Of a stretch of DNA of 34,282 nt, positions 15,271 to 24,732 are shown piece by piece. The DNA is from Lachnospiraceae bacterium (GTDB lineage Bacteria; Bacillota; Clostridia; Lachnospirales; Lachnospiraceae): assembly GCA_024403255.1 (NCBI GenBank), contig JAKSSE010000010.1:1-34282 (forward strand), in the 5' to 3' direction. Both the position numbers and the translations under genes were made by a program. Under the pieces are notes generated by a model. The model made no database searches, was not told the origin of the DNA, and saw only the letters and a program-made list of their open reading frames with translations. Every line of letters begins with the position of its first letter. Position 1 is the stretch's first letter.

Positions 15271-16440
15271 GATGGTTTCATAAAGTCTTCCACCTCTAAG
15301 TTTGATAACCCTATCTGCCATTTTTGTTATTTCCTCGTTATGAGTTACCATAACAAGCGTTGTTCCTGTATTTACAACATTTTCAAGAGCCGATAAAACC
15401 TCAATGCTGGTTGTATAATCAAGAGCCGCCGTCGGTTCATCCGCAAAAATAAGCTTTGGATTTTTTACAAGAGCCCTAGCAATAGAAACTCGTTGTTGCT
15501 GACCACCTGACATCATCGAAGGATAATTATTTGCCCTTTCAGTAAGTCCGACAAGTTCCAGAACCTCTTTTGTATCAAGTGGTTTTTCTACAAGCTCTGC
15601 AATAAGGTCTATATTCTGTGCCGCCGTAAGATTGGGCATCAAATTATAGCTCTGAAAAATAAACCCTATATTGTCTCTTCGATACTTTGTAAGTTCCTCC
15701 TGCGAAGCATGTGATAAATCATGCCCCATAAATGAAAAACTTCCCTCTGTAAGTGTATCCATTCCTCCAATAATATTGAGGAATGTGGACTTTCCACAGC
15801 CAGACTCTCCCAAAATAACTAAAAATTCGCCTTCATAAACATCAAGATTTACACCATTTAACACCTTGGTGACAAGATCTCCATTTTTAAATGTCTTTTT
15901 TACATCCCTTGCAGAAATAATTATATCTTTATATTTCCACTTGGCCTCGATAGCATCATTGTCTTCAATTGCAATGGCTATCATATTAGCCAAAATTTCA
16001 AAAATATCTGCTTCTTCTTCCGAAAAACTACTTCCAGTCTTATTAACAAGCTGGATGCACCCAACATTATCTGTCCCTACACTCATAGGAACACATATCA
16101 TGGTTTGTATCGCAACGTCAGAAAAATCCTCGTCAACAGTCGGATGCATTCCCTTTTTGTATTCAAAGACTCTTATCGTTTTCCCTGTTTTATATACTTC
16201 ACCTACTACACCATCGTCACTTGTATGCTTTTTTGCCGAAAAATCCAAATCACCAAGCCAGTAATATGGACGCAGTATCCCCTCGTCATTTGCATACCAG
16301 GCAACAAGGTAATCACATTCAAAAGCTTTTTGTAAAGTTTTTAGGCCTTCACCCAAAGCCTCATCCAGGCTATTTGTTTTACTGATGGTTCGTTGAATAT
16401 TTCCAATAACCGAATATATTCTCATCAAATCATTTTTCAT
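15229..16440 (-). CDS. GAF domain fused to LolD/MacB-type ABC ATPase
   Basis: A 403-residue cytoplasmic protein. Residues about 15-165 form a GAF sensor domain (start RTISKTNSLDEALGEGLKTL, later DVAIQTMICVPMSVGTDNVG, then CIQLVNKTG and FSEEEADIFEILANMIAIA). Residues about 172-403 are an ABC ATPase of the LolD/MacB class: Walker A GESGCGKST, Q-loop FIFQSYNLMPNL, signature MSGGQQQRVSIARAL, Walker B LIFADEPTAALD, switch VTHNEE. The gene lies 13 bp after the FtsX-like permease and is its obvious partner. The start ATG 16440 has GGGGA upstream. A GAF domain on this ATPase class is unusual and suggests that a small ligand or redox state gates the transporter. The last 42 bp are the right direct repeat. 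Confidence 0.92.
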   Translation of the reverse strand: MKNDLMRIYSVIGNIQRTISKTNSLDEALGEGLKTLQKAFECDYLVAWYANDEGILRPYYWLGDLDFSAKKHTSDDGVVGEVYKTGKTIRVFEYKKGMHPTVDEDFSDVAIQTMICVPMSVGTDNVGCIQLVNKTGSSFSEEEADIFEILANMIAIAIEDNDAIEAKWKYKDIIISARDVKKTFKNGDLVTKVLNGVNLDVYEGEFLVILGESGCGKSTFLNIIGGMDTLTEGSFSFMGHDLSHASQEELTKYRRDNIGFIFQSYNLMPNLTAAQNIDLIAELVEKPLDTKEVLELVGLTERANNYPSMMSGGQQQRVSIARALVKNPKLIFADEPTAALDYTTSIEVLSALENVVNTGTTLVMVTHNEEITKMADRVIKLRGGRLYETIINKHPVHATDLVW

Positions 16441-16453
16441 AAATATTTCCCCA

Positions 16454-19400
16454 TCACTCTTTTAAATCAGTCAAATTAAATTTATCTATTCTAGCTAATG
16501 CTATTTTTGACATTATGTACGAAAGCACAGACGTTCCTGATATTCCAATAAGTCCTGCCACAGGACTTATTCCTCTATGGAAATATACCATAGGACTATC
16601 GAAACTCTTAATCGCAAGCTCCCCTACAACAGCCCCGATAATTATTCCCATAAAAATACCAACTGCTGTCAAAAGTATAGTGTCATAGTATATGTATTTC
16701 TTTGAATCTTTAACGGAATAACCACTAATCATAAGAACGATGAGCTCTTTTTTCTTCTCATCAACAAATTGTGTTAAAAGATTCAATAATACAAGCACGG
16801 ACATCACAACAGACATAACAATATACACGCATACTATTGCCAATGTAAGGGACTTAAATATACCAAATGTAAAGGTTGCATTAACTTTATAGTCATCTGT
16901 AAGAATATACCCTGGAACCTGTGACAGCCTATTCCAAATTTCTTTTTCGTCGGCATCTGCAAAATTGGCTAAATACGCATTATTTTGAATTGGCTCACCA
17001 AAATATCCTTCATAGTCTTCTTTAGATAAAACTACCCAGTCTTTTACCAGATGACAGTTAAAAATACCGCTGACAGGCATATCTGCCTGTTTTCCATCTG
17101 ACTTAGTTAACACTAAATCCTTTGCATCCTTTTTACCTAGATAATTAAAGAAAGCTTCTGATGCCCATACTCCATGCGATGCATCACCATCCCCATAATT
17201 ATATGTGACATCCATATAAAACATTTTCGAAAACTCTTCATAATTGTCTGGAACTACAATATCAGCAACAACAGACCTGCCATCAGGCATATCAATCATA
17301 CCGGTTCCATAATAAACCAAGGTATTATCAAGGCCTTCTTCATCTAGTACGCTTCCAATTTCGTCTTCTGCCGAAGTTACTTCTCCATCAAACCTGACTA
17401 TTCGGTCAAAAAGGAAATACTCTCCAAACTGCTTATCAAGACTTAATAAAACATTATTTCTAAGTGTAAGCGATGCCATAATTAAAGACATACAGCCTGT
17501 AATTCCAACAACCGTACTAATTACTCTTCTCTTATCTGTCACAAAATTATTTACTATTGTCTTTGTAAATAATGGCAATTTTTTGTATAAGGTAAATTCA
17601 TCATAGAAATGCTTCTTGCTACCCGTAGCAGTGGCCCCTTGAAGAAGCGTAATCGCATTTTTCTTAAGACTATTTTTTATTGAAAACCAGGTAATTCCAA
17701 GCATTGCAGCCACAATCAAAATTGTAACCGCCAAAGCACTAAACGGATTAAAATACAGTTTATACTCACCTATAGGGTACGTATTTGCAACATTTTTAAG
17801 AAATACTTTTTCTACAACAAATACTGCCCCGATTACGCCTAAAATACTACCGCAAAAAGCCGCAAGGAAACTATATAAAAGATAAAGTCTTGCAATTTCT
17901 TTATTGCTAAAGCCCAATGCCTTTTTTGTTCCTATGAATACCAAATGAAGATAAATCATTCGAATCATAACAGAGTAGCAAATAAACACTCCTACTATTA
18001 CAAAAAGCAGTGCTAAGCTATATCGAAGTTTTCCTGTTATTTCACCTATTGTGCCAACTCCGTTTAAGGCAACCTGATGAGAACGGGTTTTAATTACAAA
18101 TCCCAAAGAATTATATTCCTTGAAGGAGTTCTCGTATGCTGTCCTTCCCTCGCAGGCAGTATCATAATCTGCCTTTCCTTCTTCGAGCTTTATTACTCCC
18201 TCATCATAAGATTTTCTTTTTTTCTCTAGCGTAGCTGATGCATCTTCTAGCTCTTTTTTGTAATCTAATAATTCAGCTATTTTTCCCTCAAGAAGTTCCT
18301 TCGATTCCTTTAATTTCCTTTCGCCATCCGAAAGTTCCTTCTTTTTATCTTCAATCTCAAAATAAGCATTATTTAATTGTGTTCTTGTTGCACGTAACTT
18401 TTCCTCTGCTTCATTTATTTCTTCCTCAGCCCTCATCAGCATATTATATGCCTGCTTTAATTCATATTTAGCAGCAGCTAATTTCTCGCGCCCATGCTCA
18501 ATTTCTTTTTTTCCTTTTTCTATCTCAATACTTGCAGCTGCAAGTTTCTCATCGTTTTCAGCAATTACTTCCTTGATATGATCGATATCAAATGAATCAA
18601 GATTCGTTAGTCCAACACCTTTTATACCTGATAGATCATCGACAAGCTCTAGCAAATCCGCTTTGGTACATGTTCCTTTTTCACGAATCTTAATGCAAGC
18701 TTCCCATGCGTCGAGCAGCTGTGCGATTTGAGAAAAGTCTCCCATATCGCCATCGTATTTTTTACAAATTGAAGAAAGCGTAGATATGTCGCTTAAGATG
18801 GCTTTATCATCATCAAGGTCAGCCCATATAGGCGCCAATCCAGTTGCAGGATCAAATGAACCGCCTTCTATTTGGCTTATAATAGAATCTGCCGCCAAGC
18901 TTCCAAGATCCGTAATAAGCGTATTCAAAGGGCCTTCAATATTACTTATTGCTGCCGCAGCTACATCAACATCCACCTTGGCCTCATCATTTTTTCTTTT
19001 GCCTTCGTTCCACTCATTTATAGCTTGACCAAGTTTTGCTTCTCCAGCTTTTAATTCGCTTTTAGCGCTTTCGTATTCCTCAAGTTTTGCTTCATACTCT
19101 ATCCAGCCAGCTTCAAGCTCTTTCTTTTTTATTTTTAAATACTCATTACTTTCATGCCATTTTTTATCTTCTTCTGCATATGTTTTTTGAGCGTCCTCAA
19201 GTTTCTTTCTGGCATCTATTAGCTCTTGCTCTTTTTCAGCAATTGTTCTTTTTGCATCTTCAATATCCTTTTCACCCTCAGAAAGCTCGTTTTCTCCGTC
19301 AGTAATCTTTTTTATAGCATCATCAAGTTCTTTTTTTGCATCAGATAAAAGCTTCTCATTTTCATCTATTTCCTTTTTTGCAGCATCAAGCTTCTTATTC

Positions 19401-20185
19401 ATTTCATCAAGCTGCTCATCGCGATGCTCTCCCAAATAGTCTACGACCGTATCTTTTACTATGTCCTTTAGTGCATCACGCTTTGACATATATTCTGGGG
19501 AATTATAAATAAGACCTCTTAAAGAATTAGATCTAATGTGTACCAATGGATATCCTAAAAGCTGCTCACTATCAAAAGCACCTTCTTTTACAAACATCCT
19601 TGAATTTATCTGCATGCCATTTGTTAATGCAGCGCCGTTTGCAGCTTCATCAGTACAAGCATCAGCAGGATCAATGACAAAACCCGATATTTTAAAGCTG
19701 TCATTCAAAAGCAAATCAGCGTCATCATCTATCACAAAAGAAATGGTATCACCAATATTTATGTTATGTTTTTTTGCAAAAAATATATCTATCGCTACCT
19801 CTTTATCATCTGCCGGAAGTAAGCCCTCTTTTAGCTCTAAAAGATTCATCTCATCCGTAATAGAAGACACCATAGCCTGGTATACATTTCCATCTAATTC
19901 TATTTTTTTGTAGGTAATATATGAGCCTACGGCTTCATCCACATCATCAATTTCATTAATTACCCAGAGTGCTTCATCATCAAGGCCAAATGGATAAATA
20001 AGTTCCAAATCATGCAGTTTTTGCCTTTCGATATAATCGTTCATTCCCGAGGTAATTCCTTTTGAAGTCCAAGAAATACCTAAAAAAAGCATTACCCCAA
20101 GGGTAACGAAAATCATAATCGAAAAAAATGCGATTTTATTCTTAATCAGTATTCTTTTTAATTCGATTAATTGAGTTTTTTCCAT
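16454..20185 (-). CDS. Large FtsX-like ABC permease with extended coiled coils
   Basis: A 1243-residue membrane protein. One segment near the N-terminus (IAFFSIMIFVTLGVMLFLGI, about 18-37) is followed by a MacB-like extracellular region (about 40-250). Two long Lys/Glu/Ala-rich coiled coils (about 254-406 and 543-693) flank a non-coiled insert. The first FtsX membrane block (about 718-870) contains TKKALGFSNKEIARLYL, a central region starts near 877 (NNFVTDKRRVISTVVGITG), and the second FtsX block covers about 1107-1235. It pairs with the GAF-ABC ATPase downstream. Such permeases act as mechanotransmitters or move lipoproteins, peptides or drugs; long coiled coils suggest reach across the wall. 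No Shine-Dalgarno is seen before ATG 20185, and the predicted promoter leaves almost no leader. Confidence 0.88.
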   Translation of the reverse strand: MEKTQLIELKRILIKNKIAFFSIMIFVTLGVMLFLGISWTSKGITSGMNDYIERQKLHDLELIYPFGLDDEALWVINEIDDVDEAVGSYITYKKIELDGNVYQAMVSSITDEMNLLELKEGLLPADDKEVAIDIFFAKKHNINIGDTISFVIDDDADLLLNDSFKISGFVIDPADACTDEAANGAALTNGMQINSRMFVKEGAFDSEQLLGYPLVHIRSNSLRGLIYNSPEYMSKRDALKDIVKDTVVDYLGEHRDEQLDEMNKKLDAAKKEIDENEKLLSDAKKELDDAIKKITDGENELSEGEKDIEDAKRTIAEKEQELIDARKKLEDAQKTYAEEDKKWHESNEYLKIKKKELEAGWIEYEAKLEEYESAKSELKAGEAKLGQAINEWNEGKRKNDEAKVDVDVAAAAISNIEGPLNTLITDLGSLAADSIISQIEGGSFDPATGLAPIWADLDDDKAILSDISTLSSICKKYDGDMGDFSQIAQLLDAWEACIKIREKGTCTKADLLELVDDLSGIKGVGLTNLDSFDIDHIKEVIAENDEKLAAASIEIEKGKKEIEHGREKLAAAKYELKQAYNMLMRAEEEINEAEEKLRATRTQLNNAYFEIEDKKKELSDGERKLKESKELLEGKIAELLDYKKELEDASATLEKKRKSYDEGVIKLEEGKADYDTACEGRTAYENSFKEYNSLGFVIKTRSHQVALNGVGTIGEITGKLRYSLALLFVIVGVFICYSVMIRMIYLHLVFIGTKKALGFSNKEIARLYLLYSFLAAFCGSILGVIGAVFVVEKVFLKNVANTYPIGEYKLYFNPFSALAVTILIVAAMLGITWFSIKNSLKKNAITLLQGATATGSKKHFYDEFTLYKKLPLFTKTIVNNFVTDKRRVISTVVGITGCMSLIMASLTLRNNVLLSLDKQFGEYFLFDRIVRFDGEVTSAEDEIGSVLDEEGLDNTLVYYGTGMIDMPDGRSVVADIVVPDNYEEFSKMFYMDVTYNYGDGDASHGVWASEAFFNYLGKKDAKDLVLTKSDGKQADMPVSGIFNCHLVKDWVVLSKEDYEGYFGEPIQNNAYLANFADADEKEIWNRLSQVPGYILTDDYKVNATFTFGIFKSLTLAIVCVYIVMSVVMSVLVLLNLLTQFVDEKKKELIVLMISGYSVKDSKKYIYYDTILLTAVGIFMGIIIGAVVGELAIKSFDSPMVYFHRGISPVAGLIGISGTSVLSYIMSKIALARIDKFNLTDLKE

Positions 20186-20194
20186 AATGCTTTA

Positions 20195-20271
20195 GTTATA
20201 TTCTACAGGCAAAAGCTTTTCCAAGAACAAAACAAGCACGCAAATAATTGCGAGCTTAGTATTTGTTCTTG
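20195..20271 (-). promoter_or_regulatory. Predicted leaderless promoter with overlapping 50-bp imperfect palindrome
   Basis: On the minus strand TTGGAA (20219-20224), an 18-bp spacer and TATAAC (20195-20200) end 9 bases before the FtsX-permease ATG, so the message would have a leader of only a few bases. This fits the lack of a ribosome site. A long inverted repeat (20222-20271) has outer arms CAAGAACAAA / TTTGTTCTTG and inner arms AAGC / GCTT and CGCAA / TTGCG around ATAA. It touches the -35 box, as an operator would. Regulator unknown. Confidence 0.45.
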
Positions 20272-20344
20272 TTCTGTTATCAAGACTCTTCCAAAATATA
20301 TTAATAATGTTTAATGATAGCCTATCCTCACTTTACTTTCAAAT

Positions 20345-20372
20345 AAAAAAGTCGTACAACCGTACGACTTTT
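20345..20372 (-). terminator. Rho-independent terminator of the maltodextrin operon
   Basis: AAAAGTCGTAC (20347-20357) and GTACGACTTTT (20362-20372) form a perfect 11-bp stem around AACC, three bases after the LacI-family stop. On the minus strand the stem runs into six T. Symmetry gives some activity on the other strand too. Confidence 0.92.
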
Positions 20373-20374
20373 CA

Positions 20375-21415
20375 TTATCCTTTATACTCTGCTGTAGACT
20401 CTCCTAGTATGAGTTCTCCCTCAAAAAGAGTCTGCTGAGTTTTCTCTATATTCTCCGATCCATCGATATACTCAAACAAGAGTTTTATAGATGCCGTCGC
20501 CATCTCTTCAAACGGCTGTTTTATTGTGGTAATTCTAGGCGAATAAAATCTTACCGCATCAATTCCATCAAAACCGACTATAGAGACATCCTCTGGAATT
20601 CGCTTGCCTGCATCCACTAGTGCTCTACTTGCACCGATTGATACCACATCCGAGATTGCAAAAACTGCACTAAACTCAACAGCTTTATCAAGAACTGATT
20701 TCATGGTCGCATACCCAGCTTCCATAGAATAAGCCTCTTCTTTACTATCCATAGGAACAATAAGTTCATCCAAAACATCTATCCCATTGTCTAATAAAGC
20801 CTTTATATATCCATCTTTTCTAAGTTTTCCAATACTCTCATCCTCGGGAGCAGCAGATATAAGCAGAATTTTTTTATGACCAAGTTTGCATAAATAATCT
20901 ACGATTTTATAACTTTCTTTTTCATCATCTACGGCAACAGATGAATAGTTTTCACTGTATCGTTCTGTCATATTAACAGTACTTAAGATAAACGGAACCG
21001 AAAGCTTGTCGAGTTTTTCTTTTGTATGATTAAAATAACCACCAAGAAAAATTATACCTTTTAATCTCTTTTCTTTTTCCAGTTCTATTGCGACATCGAC
21101 CTCATCCTGATCAAACTCAACATGCTGAATGATAAGGGAATATTTAAGCTTATGACACTCATATTCCATAACCTTTACCATTTTCATGAAAAATGGGTTT
21201 GAAATACCTTTGATTAGAACTGCTATCGTTTTAGAATCAGATATCTTTAGGTTTCTTGCACTGTTGTTAGGGACAAAATCATGTTCCCTTACAACTTTCA
21301 TTATTTTCTTTCTAGTTTCTTCATTGATATCCGGATGATTGTTTAACGCGCGAGAGACTGTGGATACTCCACAGCCGCACATTCTCGCAATATCCTTGAT
21401 TGTAATTTGTTCCAT
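20375..21415 (-). CDS. LacI-family transcriptional regulator, MalR-like
   Basis: A 346-residue repressor-type regulator. The N-terminal helix-turn-helix and hinge are standard: ITIKDIARMCGCGVSTVSRA, then LNNHPDINEETRKKI and FVPNNSARNLK (1-60). The periplasmic-binding-like effector domain (about 62-346) shows IAVLIKGISNPFF, KLGHKKILLIS, VSIGASRALVDAGKRIPEDV and SIVGFDGIDAVRFYSP. It is the last gene of the maltodextrin operon, 21 bp after malQ, so it is probably autoregulated. The three operator-like copies at the operon promoter (26132-26191) have the central CG expected of LacI-family sites and are its likely targets. Start ATG 21415 with GGAAGA upstream. Effector inferred to be maltose or a maltodextrin. 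Confidence 0.92.
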   Translation of the reverse strand: MEQITIKDIARMCGCGVSTVSRALNNHPDINEETRKKIMKVVREHDFVPNNSARNLKISDSKTIAVLIKGISNPFFMKMVKVMEYECHKLKYSLIIQHVEFDQDEVDVAIELEKEKRLKGIIFLGGYFNHTKEKLDKLSVPFILSTVNMTERYSENYSSVAVDDEKESYKIVDYLCKLGHKKILLISAAPEDESIGKLRKDGYIKALLDNGIDVLDELIVPMDSKEEAYSMEAGYATMKSVLDKAVEFSAVFAISDVVSIGASRALVDAGKRIPEDVSIVGFDGIDAVRFYSPRITTIKQPFEEMATASIKLLFEYIDGSENIEKTQQTLFEGELILGESTAEYKG

Positions 21416-21436
21416 TTGTCTTCCGTGTCGTAAAAA

Positions 21437-22915
21437 TTATAATCTAGAATACAATTTTGTTATTTTGTATATTCTGTCTAAAAGTTCTTTTGATAAAGCG
21501 CCTTCCGACATTCTCCACTTCCAGTTATTACCAAGTGTTGATGGAGTATTAATTCTTGCCTCTGCCCCTAACCCAAGGTAATCCTGTACTGGAATAACAC
21601 AAAGATTTGCTACTGAGCCCATAGCTAAACGTATAAAATCCCAGTGAAGCGTCTTTTTCTTAAGTTTCTTTTTATCAAGATACTTAAAAACAAAAGCCTT
21701 GTCTTCTTTTGTCAGCTCATTAAACCATCCCTTTAAGGTATTGTTGTCATGAGTTCCAGTATAAACAACACTGTTATTTGTATAGTTGTGTGGAAGGTAG
21801 TCGCTCTCTTCTCTTGAATCAAATGCAAACTCAAGAACCTTCATTCCTGGATATCCAGTCTCTTTGACAAGTTCAAGCACAGATTCTGTAAGAAATCCCA
21901 AGTCTTCAGCAATAATGTCAATTTCGCCGAGTTCTTTTTTTATAGCCTTGAATAATTCAATTCCTGGACCTTTTTCCCACTTTCCAAATTCAGCAGTTGA
22001 ATCACCATAAGGAATATTATAGTATTCATCAAAACCTCTAAAATGATCAATTCTTACAACATCATAGAGTTTATAACAGTTTTTAATTCTCTTAATCCAC
22101 CACTCATAATCAGTCTTTTTATGGTAATCCCATCGATATAAAGGATTACCCCATAACTGACCAGTTGCAGAAAAAGCATCTGGTGGACATCCGGCAACAC
22201 CAGTAGGAAGTCCTTCTTCATCAAACTGAAAAAGCTCTGGATTTGCCCATGTATCAGCACTATCAAAAGCTACATATATAGGAATATCGCCTATAATCTT
22301 TATGCCATTTTTATTTGCATATGCTTTAAGCTTATTCCACTGCTCGTTAAATTTAAACTGCTGAAATTTATAGAACTCTATTTCTTCTTTGAGTTCTTCT
22401 TTATACTTTTCTATTGCCTTTGAATCTCTTTTTCTTATATCCTCATCCCATTCGATGAAGGATACTCCGCCAAAGGAATTCTTAACAGCCATGTAAAGAG
22501 CATAATCATCAAGCCAGAAAGAATTATCTTCCGTAAAAGCTCTATACTCTTTATCATCAGCATCAAATCTTTCAAATGCAATTTTTAAAACTTTAAATCT
22601 TGAAAGCCAGATTTTCTCATAGTCGATATAGGACTTATTGCTTCCCCAGTCATAACTATTTACTTCAGACTCTTTTAAAAGCCCTTCCTCAATAAGGGTA
22701 TCCAGATCTATGAAATAAGGATTGCCGGCAAAAGTTGAAAATGACTGATAAGGGGAATCACCATATCCTGTAGGACCCAATGGCAAAATCTGCCAGTAAT
22801 TTTGTCCTGCCTCTTTTAAATCATCTACAAACTTATATGCTTCTTTCGAAAATGAACCAATACCATATTTTCCAGGCAAAGACGCTACAGGAAGTAAAAT
22901 TCCAGAACTTCTCAT
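21437..22915 (-). CDS. malQ: 4-alpha-glucanotransferase (amylomaltase, GH77)
   Basis: A cytoplasmic enzyme that transfers alpha-1,4-glucan segments between maltodextrins and releases glucose. The N-terminus GILLPVASLPGKYGIGSFS, then QILPLGPTGYGDSPYQSFS, is diagnostic for GH77. Predicted catalytic residues are nucleophile D290 (VVRIDHFRGFDEYY), acid/base E337 (IIAEDLGFL) and stabilising D390 (YTGTHDNNTLKGW). ATG 22915 (492 residues) is preferred because GGAG lies 6 bases upstream; a TTG at 22927 would include that site. The gene follows the MalG-type permease by 16 bp and precedes the LacI gene. Together with the transporter it defines uptake and breakdown of maltodextrins. Confidence 0.96.
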   Translation of the reverse strand: MRSSGILLPVASLPGKYGIGSFSKEAYKFVDDLKEAGQNYWQILPLGPTGYGDSPYQSFSTFAGNPYFIDLDTLIEEGLLKESEVNSYDWGSNKSYIDYEKIWLSRFKVLKIAFERFDADDKEYRAFTEDNSFWLDDYALYMAVKNSFGGVSFIEWDEDIRKRDSKAIEKYKEELKEEIEFYKFQQFKFNEQWNKLKAYANKNGIKIIGDIPIYVAFDSADTWANPELFQFDEEGLPTGVAGCPPDAFSATGQLWGNPLYRWDYHKKTDYEWWIKRIKNCYKLYDVVRIDHFRGFDEYYNIPYGDSTAEFGKWEKGPGIELFKAIKKELGEIDIIAEDLGFLTESVLELVKETGYPGMKVLEFAFDSREESDYLPHNYTNNSVVYTGTHDNNTLKGWFNELTKEDKAFVFKYLDKKKLKKKTLHWDFIRLAMGSVANLCVIPVQDYLGLGAEARINTPSTLGNNWKWRMSEGALSKELLDRIYKITKLYSRL

Positions 22916-22931
22916 CTTAATCTCCAATCAA

Positions 22932-23780
22932 TTAGCCCTTTACTGCTCCGGCAACAACACCTTCTATGATGTACTTCTGAGCTGCAAGGTAAAGAATTAT
23001 TACAGGTAAAATTGTCATAAGAATACATGCCATCATAGGTCCCATCTGTACGCTACCGTAACTTCCTTTGAAGTACTGAATAAGAATAGGAATTGTGGTG
23101 TATTTCTTTCTATCGAGAACAAGGTATGGAAGAAGGTAATCATTCCATAACCACATTGCCTCAAGGATTGCCACCGAAATGATTGTTGGCTTAAGAACTG
23201 GAAGATCAATTCTAAAGAATGTCATAAGTGGATCACATCCATCAATCATTGCTGCTTCTTCAAGTTCAACTGGGATAGTTTTCATAAAACCAGTAAACAT
23301 GAATACTGCGAGCCCTGCACCAAAACCAAGGTATATAATACATATTTTAAACGGTGTATCAAGGTTTAATCTGTCAGCTGTTGATGACAAAGTAAACATA
23401 AGCATCTGGAATGGTACTACCATTGAAAAAACAAATAAATAATATACAACCTTTGATAAAATTGAATCTACTCTTGTAATATACCATGCACACATACTGC
23501 AGCAGATAAGAATAAGCACCAATGAAGTAACTGTAATTACAAGGCTGTATCCAAATGCCTGCGCAAAGCCTTGTGATGTAAGTGCTTCTGCAAAGTTCTT
23601 TATTCCGTTAAATGATTCAGCTGTTGGAAGCTTAAAAATTGTTGATGTCGAAATTGATCTTTCTGTCTTAAGTGAGTTGATCAATATCATAAATATTGGG
23701 TAAAGCCATGCAACGGAGATTATACCCATAATGATTGAAAGGACGATTTTTCCTGGTGTCTGTTTTACTTTCTCTTCCAT
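22932..23780 (-). CDS. Maltodextrin ABC permease, MalG type
   Basis: A 282-residue membrane protein with six hydrophobic segments and the EAA loop ELEEAAMIDGCDPLMTFFRI followed by DLPVLKP. It ends AAQKYIIEGVVAGAVKG, the usual MalG-like terminus. The ATG shares one base with the MalF-type stop (TAATG), and a very strong AAGGAGGT lies upstream within that gene. It forms the translocation pore with the MalF-type permease; the ATPase is not encoded here. Confidence 0.93.
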   Translation of the reverse strand: MEEKVKQTPGKIVLSIIMGIISVAWLYPIFMILINSLKTERSISTSTIFKLPTAESFNGIKNFAEALTSQGFAQAFGYSLVITVTSLVLILICCSMCAWYITRVDSILSKVVYYLFVFSMVVPFQMLMFTLSSTADRLNLDTPFKICIIYLGFGAGLAVFMFTGFMKTIPVELEEAAMIDGCDPLMTFFRIDLPVLKPTIISVAILEAMWLWNDYLLPYLVLDRKKYTTIPILIQYFKGSYGSVQMGPMMACILMTILPVIILYLAAQKYIIEGVVAGAVKG

Positions 23781-24631
23781 TATGCCTGTACCTCCTTTGA
23801 TTTAGTTGCACGAAGCTGAATAAGCGAAATTGCAATTACGAGAATGCAAAATACTACTGCTTTTGCCTGTCCATAGCCCTTCCACTGTTTTCCTGAACGA
23901 GCATAGAAAGTATCATATATATTAAGTGCAAGCATCTCTGATCTATGTGCTGGTTCTCCGCCAGTAAGAGCTAAGTTCTGATCAAAAAGCTTGAACCCAT
24001 TAGTCAAAGTTAAGAATAAACAAATTGTGATAGAGCTCATAACATTAGGTATTTTAACCTTAAATAAAGTCTGTACTTTATTAGCTCCATCTATCATAGC
24101 TGCTTCAAGATACGCTTTATCAATTGACTGAAGACCTGCTATGTAAATAATCATCATATAACCGATTTGCTGCCAGCACATAAGAATTACAAGTCCTGCA
24201 AATCCCCATTTTTCATTGAGTGCTAAAAGTGGCTGTTCGATTATTGATAAGAAACAGTCAAGTAAAGTTTTCCAAATATATCCAAGAACAATACCACCGA
24301 TAAGGTTTGGCATAAAGAATACTGTTCTATAAATATTTGCCCCCTTAATTTTGGATGTAAGGGCAAGTGCTATTAAAAACGCAATTACATTTATAAGTAT
24401 TACTGATACTACAGCAAATGCCAATGTGTAGCCAAATGCGTGAAAAAAGGATTCATCAGTCAAAGCGTATTGATAATTTTTTAGACCGACAAACTTTGCC
24501 TTTTTAATTGTAGAAAACTGACAGAATGATAAGTAAACACCCTGTATGAATGGATAAATAAACCCAATTATGAATGCTGCAACAGTTGGCAAAACAAAAA
24601 TTGGCCAATATTGTTTAACCGCTTTTTCCAT
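23780..24631 (-). CDS. Maltodextrin ABC permease, MalF type
   Basis: A 283-residue membrane protein with six hydrophobic segments. The EAA loop is AYLEAAMIDGANKVQTLFKV followed by KIPNVMS, and LTGGEPAHRSEMLAL is the MalF-like loop before the last segment. Compared with E. coli MalF it lacks the large periplasmic insertion, as is normal in Firmicutes. ATG 24631 is preceded by AGGAG. The gene is separated from the binding-protein gene by about 100 bp holding a stem-loop, and is coupled by overlap to the next permease. Confidence 0.93.
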   Translation of the reverse strand: MEKAVKQYWPIFVLPTVAAFIIGFIYPFIQGVYLSFCQFSTIKKAKFVGLKNYQYALTDESFFHAFGYTLAFAVVSVILINVIAFLIALALTSKIKGANIYRTVFFMPNLIGGIVLGYIWKTLLDCFLSIIEQPLLALNEKWGFAGLVILMCWQQIGYMMIIYIAGLQSIDKAYLEAAMIDGANKVQTLFKVKIPNVMSSITICLFLTLTNGFKLFDQNLALTGGEPAHRSEMLALNIYDTFYARSGKQWKGYGQAKAVVFCILVIAISLIQLRATKSKEVQA

Positions 24632-24688
24632 GTCTCTTTCTCCTGATTTTTGTCACAATTTAAACTTTCTGCGACCTTCTTTTTTAAT

Positions 24689-24711
24689 GAAGGGCGGACG
24701 AACCGCCCTTC
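24689..24711 (-). terminator. Stem-loop between malE-like and malF-like genes (RNA-stabilising or attenuator)
   Basis: GAAGGGCGG and CCGCCCTTC form a perfect 9-bp GC-rich stem around a 5-base loop, 22 bp after the binding-protein stop. On the transcribed strand it is followed by ATTAAAAAAG, not a T-run, so it is not a full terminator. Protection of the upstream message from 3' decay, giving more binding protein than permease, is the likely role. Confidence 0.6.
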
Positions 24712-24732
24712 TATTATATCATTTTTCTTTTA

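Noticed and set aside
18100..19430. Internal DNA repeats in the FtsX-like permease gene
   Set aside because: The repetitive look comes from Lys/Glu/Ala heptads of coiled coil; I did not find exact long DNA repeats there.
24689..24711. Full Rho-independent terminator after the maltodextrin-binding gene
   Set aside because: The stem is strong, but on the transcribed strand it is followed by an A-run, not a T-run, and the permeases downstream have no other visible promoter.
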